Origin: a virus
Virus record (IMG/VR): IMGVR_UViG_3300046740_000431
Span: 28,027-92,026 of that record
DNA: 64,000 bases
Strand: one strand, 5' to 3'
Shown piece after piece: positions 7,757-16,019 of the stretch; the stretch's first letter is position 1; the number at the start of each line of letters is the position of its first letter. Below the pieces are notes generated by a model. That model was not told the origin of the DNA. It searched no databases and saw only the letters and a list, made by a program, of their open reading frames with translations. The translations under genes were made by a program, and so were the position numbers.

Positions 7757-10516
7757 TCACCGGCCACCCAAGCGCGCCGTCACGACCGGGGAGACCCGCC
7801 TGGCGTGGACGGTCACCGGCGACGATGCGATCCCAGCTGGCTGCACGACCACGTGAGCCACGGCGTCGCCGATCGGCCGGCTCCTGCGCGGCGTGGTGTC
7901 CGGGTAGACCGGCGCCCAAGACATGTCCGGGGCCGGGGCGCTCGGGATGACGGCTTCCGGCGCGGCGGCGCCGCCCTCGCGAACGGGCGAGCGTGCACGG
8001 TCGACGCGAGCCGGGAACGCCGGCAGCCAGGACAGGTCGGGGACCGGTGCGGCCGCGATCGGCAGGAGCGGGTCGACGGCGCCGGCGATGTCGGCGCGGC
8101 GCGCGGGCCGGCGGGCACCGGCATCTGGCAGCCATGCGCTCACCGGCGGAGGAGGGACGAGCACCGGATCGGCCAGGCCGACCACTGCCGCTGGATGCCG
8201 ACGAGTCCGCGCCGTCCGCGTGTCGGTCGGCAACCAGTCGATCGGCGTGGACGGCTGCACGGGCGGCGCGGTCTCGCCACCGGCCGGACCTCGAGCAGCT
8301 CGAGGTGCCCTGTCTGGGTGGTGCGCGGCCCACGTCAGCGGCCCAGCGTTGGTGTCGCTCGGCGGCGCGGTCTCGCCGTCGGTTCGTGCCCGGCGCGGCC
8401 GCGGGGCAGGCTGGTAGACCGGGGCCCAGCTGAGCGGCGTCACGACCGGCGCGGCAACGACGATCGGCTCGACGGCTCCACCCTCGATCCGCGGGCGCGC
8501 GCGGCGCGTCGTCTCGGGTGCCGGGATCAGCCAGTCGAACGGCTGCAGGTCCGCCGAGACGGCCTGGAACGCGAGGAGCGCCATCTGGCCGCCCTCGTTG
8601 AGCCCGCCCTGGGCGCGGAAGCTGTACGTCCCCTTGAGGTCGACGAGCCGCGTGGCGATCTCGACCTGGATGTAGCCATTCGGGTTGACGTCACCCTCGG
8701 CGCACGCCCGGTGGATCTTGGCGAACCCGTCGAGGAACGTGAAGACGTGGTCCTGGTTGACGTCGCCGTTTCCGAAGATGATGGCGACGAGCAGCGCCTT
8801 GGCCGTGGTCGTGACGGTCCCGCTCGTGATGGTGGCCGCGGCACCGTTGGCGCGCTCGACGATGCTCGAGGCCTGCAGGATGGGGGCGTCGAAGATCTCG
8901 AGCCCTGCGATGACGACCTCGTCCTCGTTACCACCGACGTTCCCGATCGACGCCGACCACGTGTGCGCCGTCCCGCCGGCGGCGGAGATCTTCACGGCGA
9001 CGCTTGCCGAAGACCCGGCGAACGCGTCGTAGGGCCGCGGGGTCCCAGGGATGTACGTGTAGACGTTCCCGCGCGCGTCGGTCGCCTGGTTCGGCGACGA
9101 GGCCTGGTCGCCTCGAGCGAAGGCGGCGACGAGCGTCGAGTAGAGCGGCGCGGTGTCAGTCGTCCGCAGGAGCGTGTGCGTCCCGGTGCCTGCGCTCGTG
9201 ATGTCCACGACCGTGCCGGCCTTCGCGAGCGCAGGGGACAGCGCCAGCTTGAGGGTCGTGCCGGTCGGTGCCGCGACGAAGTACGGCGTGACGCCGTCGG
9301 TGTTGCCCGGGAACGTTCCGGTGGTCGCGATCAGGAACGGGCCGGCGCACAGCACCATGCCGTGCGCCGCGGTGGTCAGCGTGTCGGTCGACGCGTCGGC
9401 GGTGAACGTGAGGTCCGTGCCAAACGTGGTGAGCGAACCGCCGGTAAACGCGAGCCCGCTCAGGATGTTCTGGCGCACGGCGGCGCCACCGGTGGTCAGC
9501 CTGGCACCGCCGCCGAACGGAGGAGCGAAGCTGCTCTCGAAGAACGCTCGGCGAGCTCGTGGCGAGCGATCGGCGAACGTCGGCAGCCAGCCGATGCCCG
9601 GCGTGGGAGCCGCCGGCAGCGTGGCCTCGGGCGCGACGTGGCCGCCTACCAGGACCGCCGCTCGAGCTCGTGGCGCGCGGTCCGCGAAGCTCGGCGCCCA
9701 GCTGAGCAGGGGCTCGGTGGGGTTCTGGATCGTCGCCTCGGGACCGGCCATCCCTCCGACGATCGCGGCCGCGCGCGGGCGGGGTGCGCGATCGGGGAAG
9801 GTCGGCGACCACGAGAGCGGCGGCGCGCCGGCGTTGACGTCCGGCGCTTCCGGCTCTACGACGTCCCCGGTGCGCGCGGGCGCCGCGCGGCGAGCTTGGC
9901 GGTCCGGCATGGACGGCAACCACGAGCAGTCGGGGAGCGCGGGGCCAGGCGCAGGCGTCGTCACCGGAGCGGCGAGCACCGACAGCATCAACGCGGCCGC
10001 GGTCACCCGCTGGCGCCCCGGCTCGCCGAACCACGGCATCCACGGGACCTCCGGTGCCGTGTCGTCGATGCTCGAGATCGTGCCGTCGAACGTGAACTGG
10101 TTGGCGGTGAACTGCCCGGACTCGAGCGTCTGGGTCGGGTCGACGTAGGGTCCAGCCGTGGTGAACGCGAACGTCCCGTTCCCGGTGGTCGCGCCGGAGA
10201 TCGTCACCGAGCGCGACGCCGGCCTGGCATCGATGATCACGGTGATCGCCTGCCCGGCCGACCACGTCATCGGCTGCGAGAACACGAGCACGTCGCCCGG
10301 CGTCGTGTAGAGCTCGAGGCTGGCGTCGTCGAGCCAGATCCCGCCGTTCGGCTGGGCGAACAGGCTGTGGAAGTTGCCGCCGGTGAACGCCGTCGACGCC
10401 AGCGTGGGCGTGAACGTGAAGCGCCAGATCCCCGTGTTGATGGCGAGCGCCGTCGAGGCGAAGGTGTTCGCCGCGAACGTCTGCGGCGTCGCCGTCACCC
10501 TGAGCAGCGTGGTCAT
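7757..10516 (-). CDS. Large tail-fibre-like protein with 12 WxP...DRxPRxR repeats
   Basis: 919 residues. Residues 1-150 resemble a lectin-like beta sandwich (FAQPNGGIWLDDASLELY). Two blocks of 32-37-residue repeats (about 156-335, five copies; about 659-895, seven copies) share the pattern [L/I]-x-W-x-P-x-x-x-D-R-x-P-R-x-R followed by a Gly/Ala/Pro/Glu spacer. Between them lies a 300-residue globular beta-rich region. Probably an extended fibre or decoration protein on the virion. It starts at 10516 just 3' of a Cys-rich gene. Confidence 0.75.
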   Translation of the reverse strand: MTTLLRVTATPQTFAANTFASTALAINTGIWRFTFTPTLASTAFTGGNFHSLFAQPNGGIWLDDASLELYTTPGDVLVFSQPMTWSAGQAITVIIDARPASRSVTISGATTGNGTFAFTTAGPYVDPTQTLESGQFTANQFTFDGTISSIDDTAPEVPWMPWFGEPGRQRVTAAALMLSVLAAPVTTPAPGPALPDCSWLPSMPDRQARRAAPARTGDVVEPEAPDVNAGAPPLSWSPTFPDRAPRPRAAAIVGGMAGPEATIQNPTEPLLSWAPSFADRAPRARAAVLVGGHVAPEATLPAAPTPGIGWLPTFADRSPRARRAFFESSFAPPFGGGARLTTGGAAVRQNILSGLAFTGGSLTTFGTDLTFTADASTDTLTTAAHGMVLCAGPFLIATTGTFPGNTDGVTPYFVAAPTGTTLKLALSPALAKAGTVVDITSAGTGTHTLLRTTDTAPLYSTLVAAFARGDQASSPNQATDARGNVYTYIPGTPRPYDAFAGSSASVAVKISAAGGTAHTWSASIGNVGGNEDEVVIAGLEIFDAPILQASSIVERANGAAATITSGTVTTTAKALLVAIIFGNGDVNQDHVFTFLDGFAKIHRACAEGDVNPNGYIQVEIATRLVDLKGTYSFRAQGGLNEGGQMALLAFQAVSADLQPFDWLIPAPETTRRARPRIEGGAVEPIVVAAPVVTPLSWAPVYQPAPRPRRARTDGETAPPSDTNAGPLTWAAHHPDRAPRAARGPAGGETAPPVQPSTPIDWLPTDTRTARTRRHPAAVVGLADPVLVPPPPVSAWLPDAGARRPARRADIAGAVDPLLPIAAAPVPDLSWLPAFPARVDRARSPVREGGAAAPEAVIPSAPAPDMSWAPVYPDTTPRRSRPIGDAVAHVVVQPAGIASSPVTVHARRVSPVVTARLGGR

Positions 10517-10519
10517 CCG

Positions 10520-10789
10520 CTACCCGCTACCGAGGTACTCGACGCCTCGGAGGAACACGCGGCGGCCCTCCATGCGCTCGAGCTTGGCCTCGAACGGGGT
10601 GCACGGCTTGTCCGCGCACGGCCCGCAGGTGTGCTTGAAGCACAACCGGCAGAACCCGCCCACGTCGGCCGCGGCGGCGCCCGGCGCGATGATCACGACG
10701 TGCTGGCAGTGGCAGCACGTGATCGTGCTCCGCTCCACGGTCGGCGCGTCCGGGTCCGTGATGATCAGCGTGCCGAACTCGCGCGCCAC
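10520..10789 (-). CDS. Cys-rich zinc-binding phage protein
   Basis: 89 residues with TCCHCQHV, FCRLCFKHTCGPCADKPC and KLERMEGRR, which matches a recurrent family of small phage proteins with three CxxC-like pairs found next to tail-fibre genes. Probably one or two zinc sites. Lies 3 bases upstream of the fibre gene and shares its transcript. Role unknown; possibly a fibre assembly factor. Confidence 0.75.
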   Translation of the reverse strand: MAREFGTLIITDPDAPTVERSTITCCHCQHVVIIAPGAAAADVGGFCRLCFKHTCGPCADKPCTPFEAKLERMEGRRVFLRGVEYLGSG

Positions 10790-10793
10790 CGGC

Positions 10794-11246
10794 CTACAGC
10801 TCCTCGATGTAGAGCGTCCCCGTGCACGCGACCGTCGCCGCGGTCGGCGTTCGGAGCGCGATCCCGTTGTTGGCGGTCGCCGGGACGACGATCTCGCCGT
10901 CCGGCGCCGGCACCCAGCGGAACGAGGCGCGCTGGTTCAGGCCGAGCGACCAGAGGATCGCGTTGGCGGTCAGCGTCGGATCCACGGTGTGGGCCTGCGC
11001 GGCGTCGAACAGCGCGACGGCGTTGGCCGTGTCGAGCGGCTGCGGCGTCACGGTGGTGCCGGTGCCGACGGTGGTGCAGCGCTGGATCTGCCACAGGAAC
11101 CCGTTGTCCGCGGGGGTGGCCTCGCCGGCCGACACGATCATGTCGTAGAGCCTGAGCCGGCGCGGCGTGGTCGCGTCGGCGGTGACATTGCCCACGCTGA
11201 GGGTGGCGGATGCGGTGCGGGTCAGAGCGACGGAGTAGCGGCCCAT
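10794..11246 (-). CDS. Putative virion/fibre-associated protein
   Basis: 150 residues, beta-rich, starting MGRYSVALTRTASATLSVGN with AAAGGA 7 bases upstream of the ATG. Segments such as RLRLYDMIVSAGEA, FLWQIQRCTTVGTGTT and ASFRWVPAPDGEIV resemble small structural proteins found beside fibre genes. First gene of the short fibre cluster reading leftward. A GC-rich palindrome (CCGGGGCCCCGG) lies upstream at about 11270. Confidence 0.65.
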   Translation of the reverse strand: MGRYSVALTRTASATLSVGNVTADATTPRRLRLYDMIVSAGEATPADNGFLWQIQRCTTVGTGTTVTPQPLDTANAVALFDAAQAHTVDPTLTANAILWSLGLNQRASFRWVPAPDGEIVVPATANNGIALRTPTAATVACTGTLYIEEL

Positions 11247-11318
11247 GATCGTGTCCTTTGTCGTGGGGCCGGGGCCCCGGTGTAGGACAGCGATGATGGG
11301 ACCGCGCTGGCGGGCGCG

Positions 11319-11516
11319 CTACCCCGGTCCGGTGGCCAGCGCCTTCTCGACCTCGTCGCCGAGACCATCGCGCCAGGCTCGGTACCACTGCGGATTCCTG
11401 CCCTGGGCATCGGGTCGCCAGCCGAGCTCGCGGCAATACGCGGTCGCGAGCTTGCCGATCCCGTGGCGAGCGATGAGATCTCTGACGTCTGGCTTCACGC
11501 TGGAACTTTCGAGCAC
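11319..11516 (-). CDS. Small hypothetical protein
   Basis: 65 residues from a GTG that lies inside the 3' end of the upstream gene (22-base overlap). Helical and charged (VRDLIARHGIGKLATAYCREL), with QWYRAWRDGLGDEVEKAL at the end. No family recognised. Confidence 0.55.
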   Translation of the reverse strand: MLESSSVKPDVRDLIARHGIGKLATAYCRELGWRPDAQGRNPQWYRAWRDGLGDEVEKALATGPG

Positions 11517-11770
11517 GGACCTACGTGACCGCTCATCCTGCGACAGACAAAGAACTGCTCGTCTTCAGTCACGGTCGTGGTCCCGCAGATCGACGGGTAC
11601 CCGATGCCGAGGTCAACCGAGATCTGGTGGTTCTGCCACCGCGGCCACGTTGACCGCTCGAGATCCCTGGCAGCCATAGCCTCCGACCGGCGCGCCGCGA
11701 CAGCAGATCTCGCCTGCGCTGGCGTCGGCCGCCGCGGTGCCCGGCGCAGCTTGCGGCTCGCGTTGCTCAC
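11495..11770 (-). CDS. Small basic protein
   Basis: 91 residues, GTG start in a GTGA overlap with the membrane-protein gene. The N-terminal half is Arg-rich (SRKLRRAPRRPTPAQARS), the C-terminal half has YPSICGTTTVTEDEQFFVCRRMSGHVGPC, a Cys-containing beta-type module resembling small zinc or disulfide-bound domains seen in phage proteins. Function unknown. Confidence 0.6.
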   Translation of the reverse strand: MSNASRKLRRAPRRPTPAQARSAVAARRSEAMAARDLERSTWPRWQNHQISVDLGIGYPSICGTTTVTEDEQFFVCRRMSGHVGPCSKVPA

Positions 11771-12009
11771 GGCTGCTCCATTGGCCTGCTGTGGATCTCC
11801 TTGTTGCTGCGGTCGATCTCCTCCTTCATCTTGCCGATGAACACCCGCCTCTGATCGGCGTTCTCGGGGATGTGGTCGAGCGCCGCGCGGCCCAGCGCGG
11901 AGACCCGCATCTCGGCCAGCACGCGGCGCGTGAGCCAAGTAACGCGGAGCGTCTGCCAAATGGCGAGTGCGCCGGTGAACAGGGTGCAAACGATGCTGAC
12001 CAGCGTCAT
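11767..12009 (-). CDS. Small membrane protein with one TM helix
   Basis: 80 residues. A hydrophobic N-terminal helix (TLVSIVCTLFTGALAIW) is followed by a basic, then coiled-coil-like cytoplasmic region (IGKMKEEIDRSNKEIHS). ATG in an ATGA overlap with the preceding small membrane gene. Together they could be a holin/spanin-like accessory pair, but the main lysis genes are at 44763-46782, so this is uncertain. Confidence 0.65.
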   Translation of the reverse strand: MTLVSIVCTLFTGALAIWQTLRVTWLTRRVLAEMRVSALGRAALDHIPENADQRRVFIGKMKEEIDRSNKEIHSRPMEQP

Positions 12010-12128
12010 GACGTCCTGTGGTCCTCTCCGTAGTCGTTGGGCTGCTGGCTGGGAGATCCCGGCCAGGCGTTGAGGTTCGCGTAGGCGACCAGGAACACCC
12101 AGGCGCCGGCCACGAGACACCAGGTCAA
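12006..12128 (-). CDS. Very small membrane protein
   Basis: 40 residues from a TTG start that overlaps the methyltransferase stop (TTGA), with GAGGG 6 bases upstream. The N-terminal 20 residues (TWCLVAGAWVFLVAYANL) form one transmembrane helix, followed by a polar tail. Its stop overlaps the ATG of the next membrane gene. The two-sided coupling supports it being real. Confidence 0.55.
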   Translation of the reverse strand: MTWCLVAGAWVFLVAYANLNAWPGSPSQQPNDYGEDHRTS

Positions 12129-14164
12129 GCTGCCCTCGCGTACTCGATCGTGCGGATCGCAGCCATGCCGACGGCGCGCGCGAGCTGCGGAGGCACGCTG
12201 TTTCCGACGCATTTGATCTGCGCGGTTTTGGTGAGCGGCTTCCCGCGGAACAGCAGCTCGATCTTGTAGCTCGGCGGGAAGCCCTGGCAGAGGAACAACT
12301 CGCGCGCCGTGAGCATGCGGAACCCGATGTCGACGAGGACCCACTGCACGCCGTCAATCTCGAGGACGATCGGCGCGTCGTAGCCCAGGAACCTGGCCAC
12401 GCGCATCGCCCGCTCGCTGACCTCGAGCTCCATGGTGAGCGTGACCAGCGCGAAGCGATCCCGGGTGTCGATGGTCGACAGCGGCTTGGCGAGCGACTCC
12501 GGCCCGCTCTCGCCGTTGTAGCGGATCAGGTACGCGGCGGTCATCGCGTGATGCGTGCCGGACGCCGAGATCGTGTCCAGCGGCTCCTCGACGGCGTGGC
12601 TCGACGCGGCCACGTGCGCGTCGCTCGTCCCGCGCAGCTTTAGCAGGTTGAGCATGGCCACCGAGTGGTGGTCGCGCTGGGTGATCGTGCCGATCGGCGC
12701 GTTCATTCGCTGGCCGCCAGCGAAGCCGCCCTCGCGCTCGCCGTAGTTCTTGACCAGCACGGGCATCGCCAGTCCGTGCTTCTGGGTGCCGACGATAGTC
12801 CCGATCGGCTTCTGGGCGTCGTAGACGCGGGGCTCCTGCGCCTTCGTGGTCTCGGTGGCTCCTCGCTCGCCGTTCGAGCGATGGACGAGGTACGGGGTCG
12901 CCACCGCCAGGCGCCTTGAGGTGTCGATCGTCGAGAGCGGTTCGTCTGGCCGCTGACCGCGCGCCTCGCCGTCGCGCTGGCCGTTGTACCGGACGACCAC
13001 GGGCGCTGCCACGGCGTGCTCGCCGCGCTTCGACGTCATGATCGTGGTGAGCGGCACGTCGGCGTTTTGCGCGTCGTTGCCGCCGCCGCCGTACGTCTTC
13101 GCCTTGAGCACGAGCGGCGACACGACGCCGTGGCCGTCGCGGTTGCCGCAGATCGTCCGCATCGGCTCGTCCACGCTCGAGACGCGAACGTCCGTCCCGC
13201 CCTTGTCGCCGTAGGACGTCGGCACAATGAACGGGCGACCGGCACCGAACACGAAGCGCTCGATCCCGGCCCGGATCCGCGCGAGCGTCTTCTCGGCGAG
13301 CGCCTTTGCCCGCTCGAAGATCGAGGGGCACTCGATCGACCAGTCGATGCACTCGGCCGCGGTTCGCCACGGCTTCGCCCGGTTCGGGCCGTGCGTGGGC
13401 TCTGGCCACACGGCCGGGTTGTCGCTGGCGATCAGCACGAACCGCTTCCGGCTCGTCGGCGCGCCGTAGTCGCTCGCCTTCAGGACGCGGTACGAGACGT
13501 GCCGGTAGTACTTCCCGAGCCTCGAGATGAACGCGTTGAACAGCGACCCGATGCGCGCCTTGATCGGCCGCATGAAGTTGCAGTTCTTGAGGCACTTCGG
13601 GCGCCGCTTCCCGCTCTTGGTATCCGTCCCCCGCCGCGCGGCGAGCTCGTCGCTGCACCCGTTCGAGTGGCAGCGGTGGAGCGGACCCCACTTCATGAAC
13701 GGCTCGACGTTCTCGAGCGACATCACGCGCGGCCTGACCGCCGACGCTGCCCACGAGACCGCGATCCAGGCGAGCCCGCGCACCTTGGTCGCTTCCTTGT
13801 CGAGCGGCCCGCCCTTGGCCTGCGAGAAGAAGATGCACGTAGGCGAGAAGTGCGCGTAGGCGATCCGCTTCCCGCCGCTCGCCGCGACCGGGTCGACCTT
13901 CACGATGTCCTCGCAGAACACCCGGCACCTGGGGTTGTTCTCCTCGTACATGGCCAGCGCGGCCGCCCAGTGGTTCACCGCGATCGTCGGTGCCCGGCGC
14001 TCGATGCCGAGTTCCTCGTACGCCCACCTCATGCCCAGGCTCGCGCCTCCACCGCCGGCGAAGTTGTCGGCGTCTGGCTCGTCGGGATCTACCCAGACGC
14101 GGAGCGGCGGAGCGCTGGCCGGCTCACCGTCGCAGAACAGCTGCAGCTGAGGTCTCACCTTCAC
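12125..14164 (-). CDS. DNA cytosine-C5 methyltransferase with tandem-repeat recognition region
   Basis: 679 residues. Motif I is NFAGGGGASLGM (about 34-45), motif IV SPTCIFFSQAKGG with catalytic Cys110, motif VI ENV (151), motif VIII SRKRFVLIA (238-246), motif X GNSVPPQLA near the C-terminus. Cys-rich insert at 165-195 (CHSNGC, CLKNC). Between about 330 and 600, where the target-recognition domain lies, there are about seven 35-40-residue repeats built on EPxxTI...HxxA...VxxNG. It methylates cytosine in DNA, likely to protect phage DNA. GTG start. Confidence 0.93.
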   Translation of the reverse strand: MKVRPQLQLFCDGEPASAPPLRVWVDPDEPDADNFAGGGGASLGMRWAYEELGIERRAPTIAVNHWAAALAMYEENNPRCRVFCEDIVKVDPVAASGGKRIAYAHFSPTCIFFSQAKGGPLDKEATKVRGLAWIAVSWAASAVRPRVMSLENVEPFMKWGPLHRCHSNGCSDELAARRGTDTKSGKRRPKCLKNCNFMRPIKARIGSLFNAFISRLGKYYRHVSYRVLKASDYGAPTSRKRFVLIASDNPAVWPEPTHGPNRAKPWRTAAECIDWSIECPSIFERAKALAEKTLARIRAGIERFVFGAGRPFIVPTSYGDKGGTDVRVSSVDEPMRTICGNRDGHGVVSPLVLKAKTYGGGGNDAQNADVPLTTIMTSKRGEHAVAAPVVVRYNGQRDGEARGQRPDEPLSTIDTSRRLAVATPYLVHRSNGERGATETTKAQEPRVYDAQKPIGTIVGTQKHGLAMPVLVKNYGEREGGFAGGQRMNAPIGTITQRDHHSVAMLNLLKLRGTSDAHVAASSHAVEEPLDTISASGTHHAMTAAYLIRYNGESGPESLAKPLSTIDTRDRFALVTLTMELEVSERAMRVARFLGYDAPIVLEIDGVQWVLVDIGFRMLTARELFLCQGFPPSYKIELLFRGKPLTKTAQIKCVGNSVPPQLARAVGMAAIRTIEYARAA

Positions 14165-14751
14165 GGGGTCTCCAGCGTAGCCCTGGCCGCGACGTATCGA
14201 CCGTCGGCGGCCAGCTCGTCGGCCTCGAAGTTGGACACCAAGATCTCGACGAGATCCCGGGTTGCGGTCTCGAGCTCCCGGATCCGCTCGAGCAGCTCGC
14301 AGATCTCGCCCTCGCGCAGCAGGAGCTCATCGCAGACCACGCGCGTGCTCTCGTCACCGGCGCCACGGCCGCGGAGATCCGCCACCGCAGCTGAGACCAT
14401 GCCGGCCCTGGAGCGCAGCGCCTCGTACGTGAGCGACGAGATCCCGTCACCTGCACGGGGGATCATACCGTATGTAGATCCCTCCGGTTGGATCCCCTCT
14501 CCTTGGCAGGCAAGGCAGGCGCCGGTCCCGCGGCAGGTCCGGCACATCGCCGCGAGCCAGAGGCAGTCGGGCAGGTGGTCCACCGCGTAGGCAGCCGTAC
14601 CCTGCGTGACGGGAACCCCGGCGCAGCGGCACAGCTCCGACGGGTGCTCGCCGCCGGAGACCTTCGGCCAGACGAACGGCTTGGGCTCTGGCGCGAGCAG
14701 CATCCTCCACGCGCGGCGCTGCTGGCGTAGGAACGTCGCGATCCGCCTCAT
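14161..14751 (-). CDS. DnaJ-type zinc-finger protein with coiled coil
   Basis: 196 residues. N-terminal basic segment, then CRTCRGTGACLACQGEG: two consecutive CxxCxGxG units like the DnaJ zinc domain, but no J domain. The C-terminal 90 residues are a heptad-rich coiled coil (GEICELLERIRELETATRDL). ATGA overlap upstream, GTGA overlap with the methyltransferase downstream. Could be a small chaperone-like or nucleic-acid-binding protein; function unknown. Confidence 0.75.
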   Translation of the reverse strand: MRRIATFLRQQRRAWRMLLAPEPKPFVWPKVSGGEHPSELCRCAGVPVTQGTAAYAVDHLPDCLWLAAMCRTCRGTGACLACQGEGIQPEGSTYGMIPRAGDGISSLTYEALRSRAGMVSAAVADLRGRGAGDESTRVVCDELLLREGEICELLERIRELETATRDLVEILVSNFEADELAADGRYVAARATLETP

Positions 14752-15266
14752 CCTCCGACCTCGACCGCCGACGACGACTGCTCTGCACTGCGGGGTGCAG
14801 GATCGGCGTTGGTCACCGGGATCTCGATGGGCAGAACCTCCTCCCTCCGTCGACGACGACCGATCGGTCCCGTCTGGAACCCAACCAGGATGCTGTGCTG
14901 TTCTCGCACCCAAGAAACGCTGAGATCCTGGATTGTGCCAGAAAGTACTAGGTCCCCAATCCGCTGGAGTACGTTGGCGACTGCCCTCCTGCGCTGCACC
15001 TCCGGCTCGGCGAACGACACCGCGCCGTGCTTGAGTGCGCGGCGGATCTCGCGGAGCGACCGGTCGGCGACCACATCGGCGTCGAGGTCGTGCTCGGCAA
15101 CGCTCTGCTGGCGGAGCACGCGCTTGGCGGCGTCGTGCCAGGCCAGGTCGTCCATGGTGATGCCGACGGCGTGTTGGCCGGCGAGGTTGGTGATCCTGAC
15201 CTCCTCGATCGGGATCTCGAGGGTGATCAGGATGTCCTGGTCGTTGATGACGTGGGAGGTCTTCAC
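14748..15266 (-). CDS. Hypothetical protein
   Basis: 172 residues, GTG start (GTGA overlap). Contains beta-like ILITLEIPIEEVRITNLAG, then a helical domain DDLAWHDAAKRVLRQQS, SLREIRRALKHGAVS and a basic RRRRREE run. Ends with an acidic/Ser-rich tail. No family recognised; packed between two coupled genes. Confidence 0.65.
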   Translation of the reverse strand: MKTSHVINDQDILITLEIPIEEVRITNLAGQHAVGITMDDLAWHDAAKRVLRQQSVAEHDLDADVVADRSLREIRRALKHGAVSFAEPEVQRRRAVANVLQRIGDLVLSGTIQDLSVSWVREQHSILVGFQTGPIGRRRRREEVLPIEIPVTNADPAPRSAEQSSSAVEVGG

Positions 15267-15499
15267 GTGATCTCCGGCGTCTGGTGGAGCGCCCTGGTCG
15301 CAGCGAGCTCGGCGTCGATTGCGTCGGACTCGGCCCGCGAGGCGCGGTCGTGTTCGAGCTTAGCGGCCTCGAGCCGGCGATCGGCGTCGTGTCGCGCGGA
15401 GCCGGCCTCGTAGCGGGCGCGGACCGCAGCCTCGAACGCCTTGAGCGTACCCACCGTGACGGTGACGGTGCGATGGTCGTCTGCGTTGAACTTCTTCAC
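15263..15499 (-). CDS. Small coiled-coil protein
   Basis: 78 residues, GTG start in a GTGA overlap with the deoxyribosyltransferase-like gene. After a beta-like start (VTVTVGTLKAFEAAV) almost the entire protein is a charged coiled coil rich in Ala, Arg, Glu and Asp (DADRRLEAAKLEHDRASRAE). Function unknown. Confidence 0.6.
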   Translation of the reverse strand: MKKFNADDHRTVTVTVGTLKAFEAAVRARYEAGSARHDADRRLEAAKLEHDRASRAESDAIDAELAATRALHQTPEIT

Positions 15500-15945
15500 G
15501 AGGGGATCGGCTCCCCGAGCCCGAAGCTCGACAGGATGCGGGCGAAGGCCTCTTCGTCCGTGGAGTACTCGGCGCCCAGCGCGCAGAACACGCTCTGCCT
15601 GGTGTCCCCGCTGAACACCAGCTGGCGGGCCCCACCGTAGGCGAAGCCGATCTCCGCCCAGGCGCCGCGGGTGGCGAGGTCGGGGTAGGCCTTGGGCGGG
15701 ACCAGGAACCACACGGTCAGCGCGGTCGCCGCCTCGGAAAGGCACTCGAGCGCGACGCGGCGGCGCTGCACTGGCGGCCAGCTGTCGGGGTTCGCCGCGC
15801 CGGCCTGCTCGATGCTGTCGATCCACGATGCCATGGCGTCAACGCCGGCCTGGCGGAGCCGGTCACGCCAGCGCTTGGCCCGCTCGATCTCCGCCGACGA
15901 CGCGGCGACGTACACCTTCGGTCCTGAAACTTTCTCTCGTGCCAT
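15496..15945 (-). CDS. Nucleoside 2-deoxyribosyltransferase-like protein
   Basis: 149 residues from an ATG with GGAGG 5 bases upstream. The N-terminal strand-loop KVYVAASSAEIERAKRWRDR, the central WIDS, and GAWAEIGFAYGGARQLVFSG match the nucleoside 2-deoxyribosyltransferase fold (Rossmann-like; strand with A-S-S, later G-x-x-x-E-I-G helix). These enzymes cleave or exchange the base of deoxynucleosides. The catalytic Glu is probably in AWAEIG. In phages they fit nucleotide salvage or nucleotide-signal removal. Confidence 0.78.
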   Translation of the reverse strand: MAREKVSGPKVYVAASSAEIERAKRWRDRLRQAGVDAMASWIDSIEQAGAANPDSWPPVQRRRVALECLSEAATALTVWFLVPPKAYPDLATRGAWAEIGFAYGGARQLVFSGDTRQSVFCALGAEYSTDEEAFARILSSFGLGEPIPS

Positions 15946-16019
15946 CTGGTCCTCCGCTCGGCCATGCGAGCTGCGAAAACCACGGTTGCATATCCGGGTG
16001 TGGCACGTCAATCACCGGG

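Noticed and set aside
7805-11155. Very long plus-strand reading frame of over 1100 codons opposite the fibre gene
   Set aside because: It is antisense to the fibre, Cys-rich and structural genes, is dominated by Arg, Gly and Asp/Val codons created by third-position GC, and has no domain pattern. A typical GC-rich shadow.
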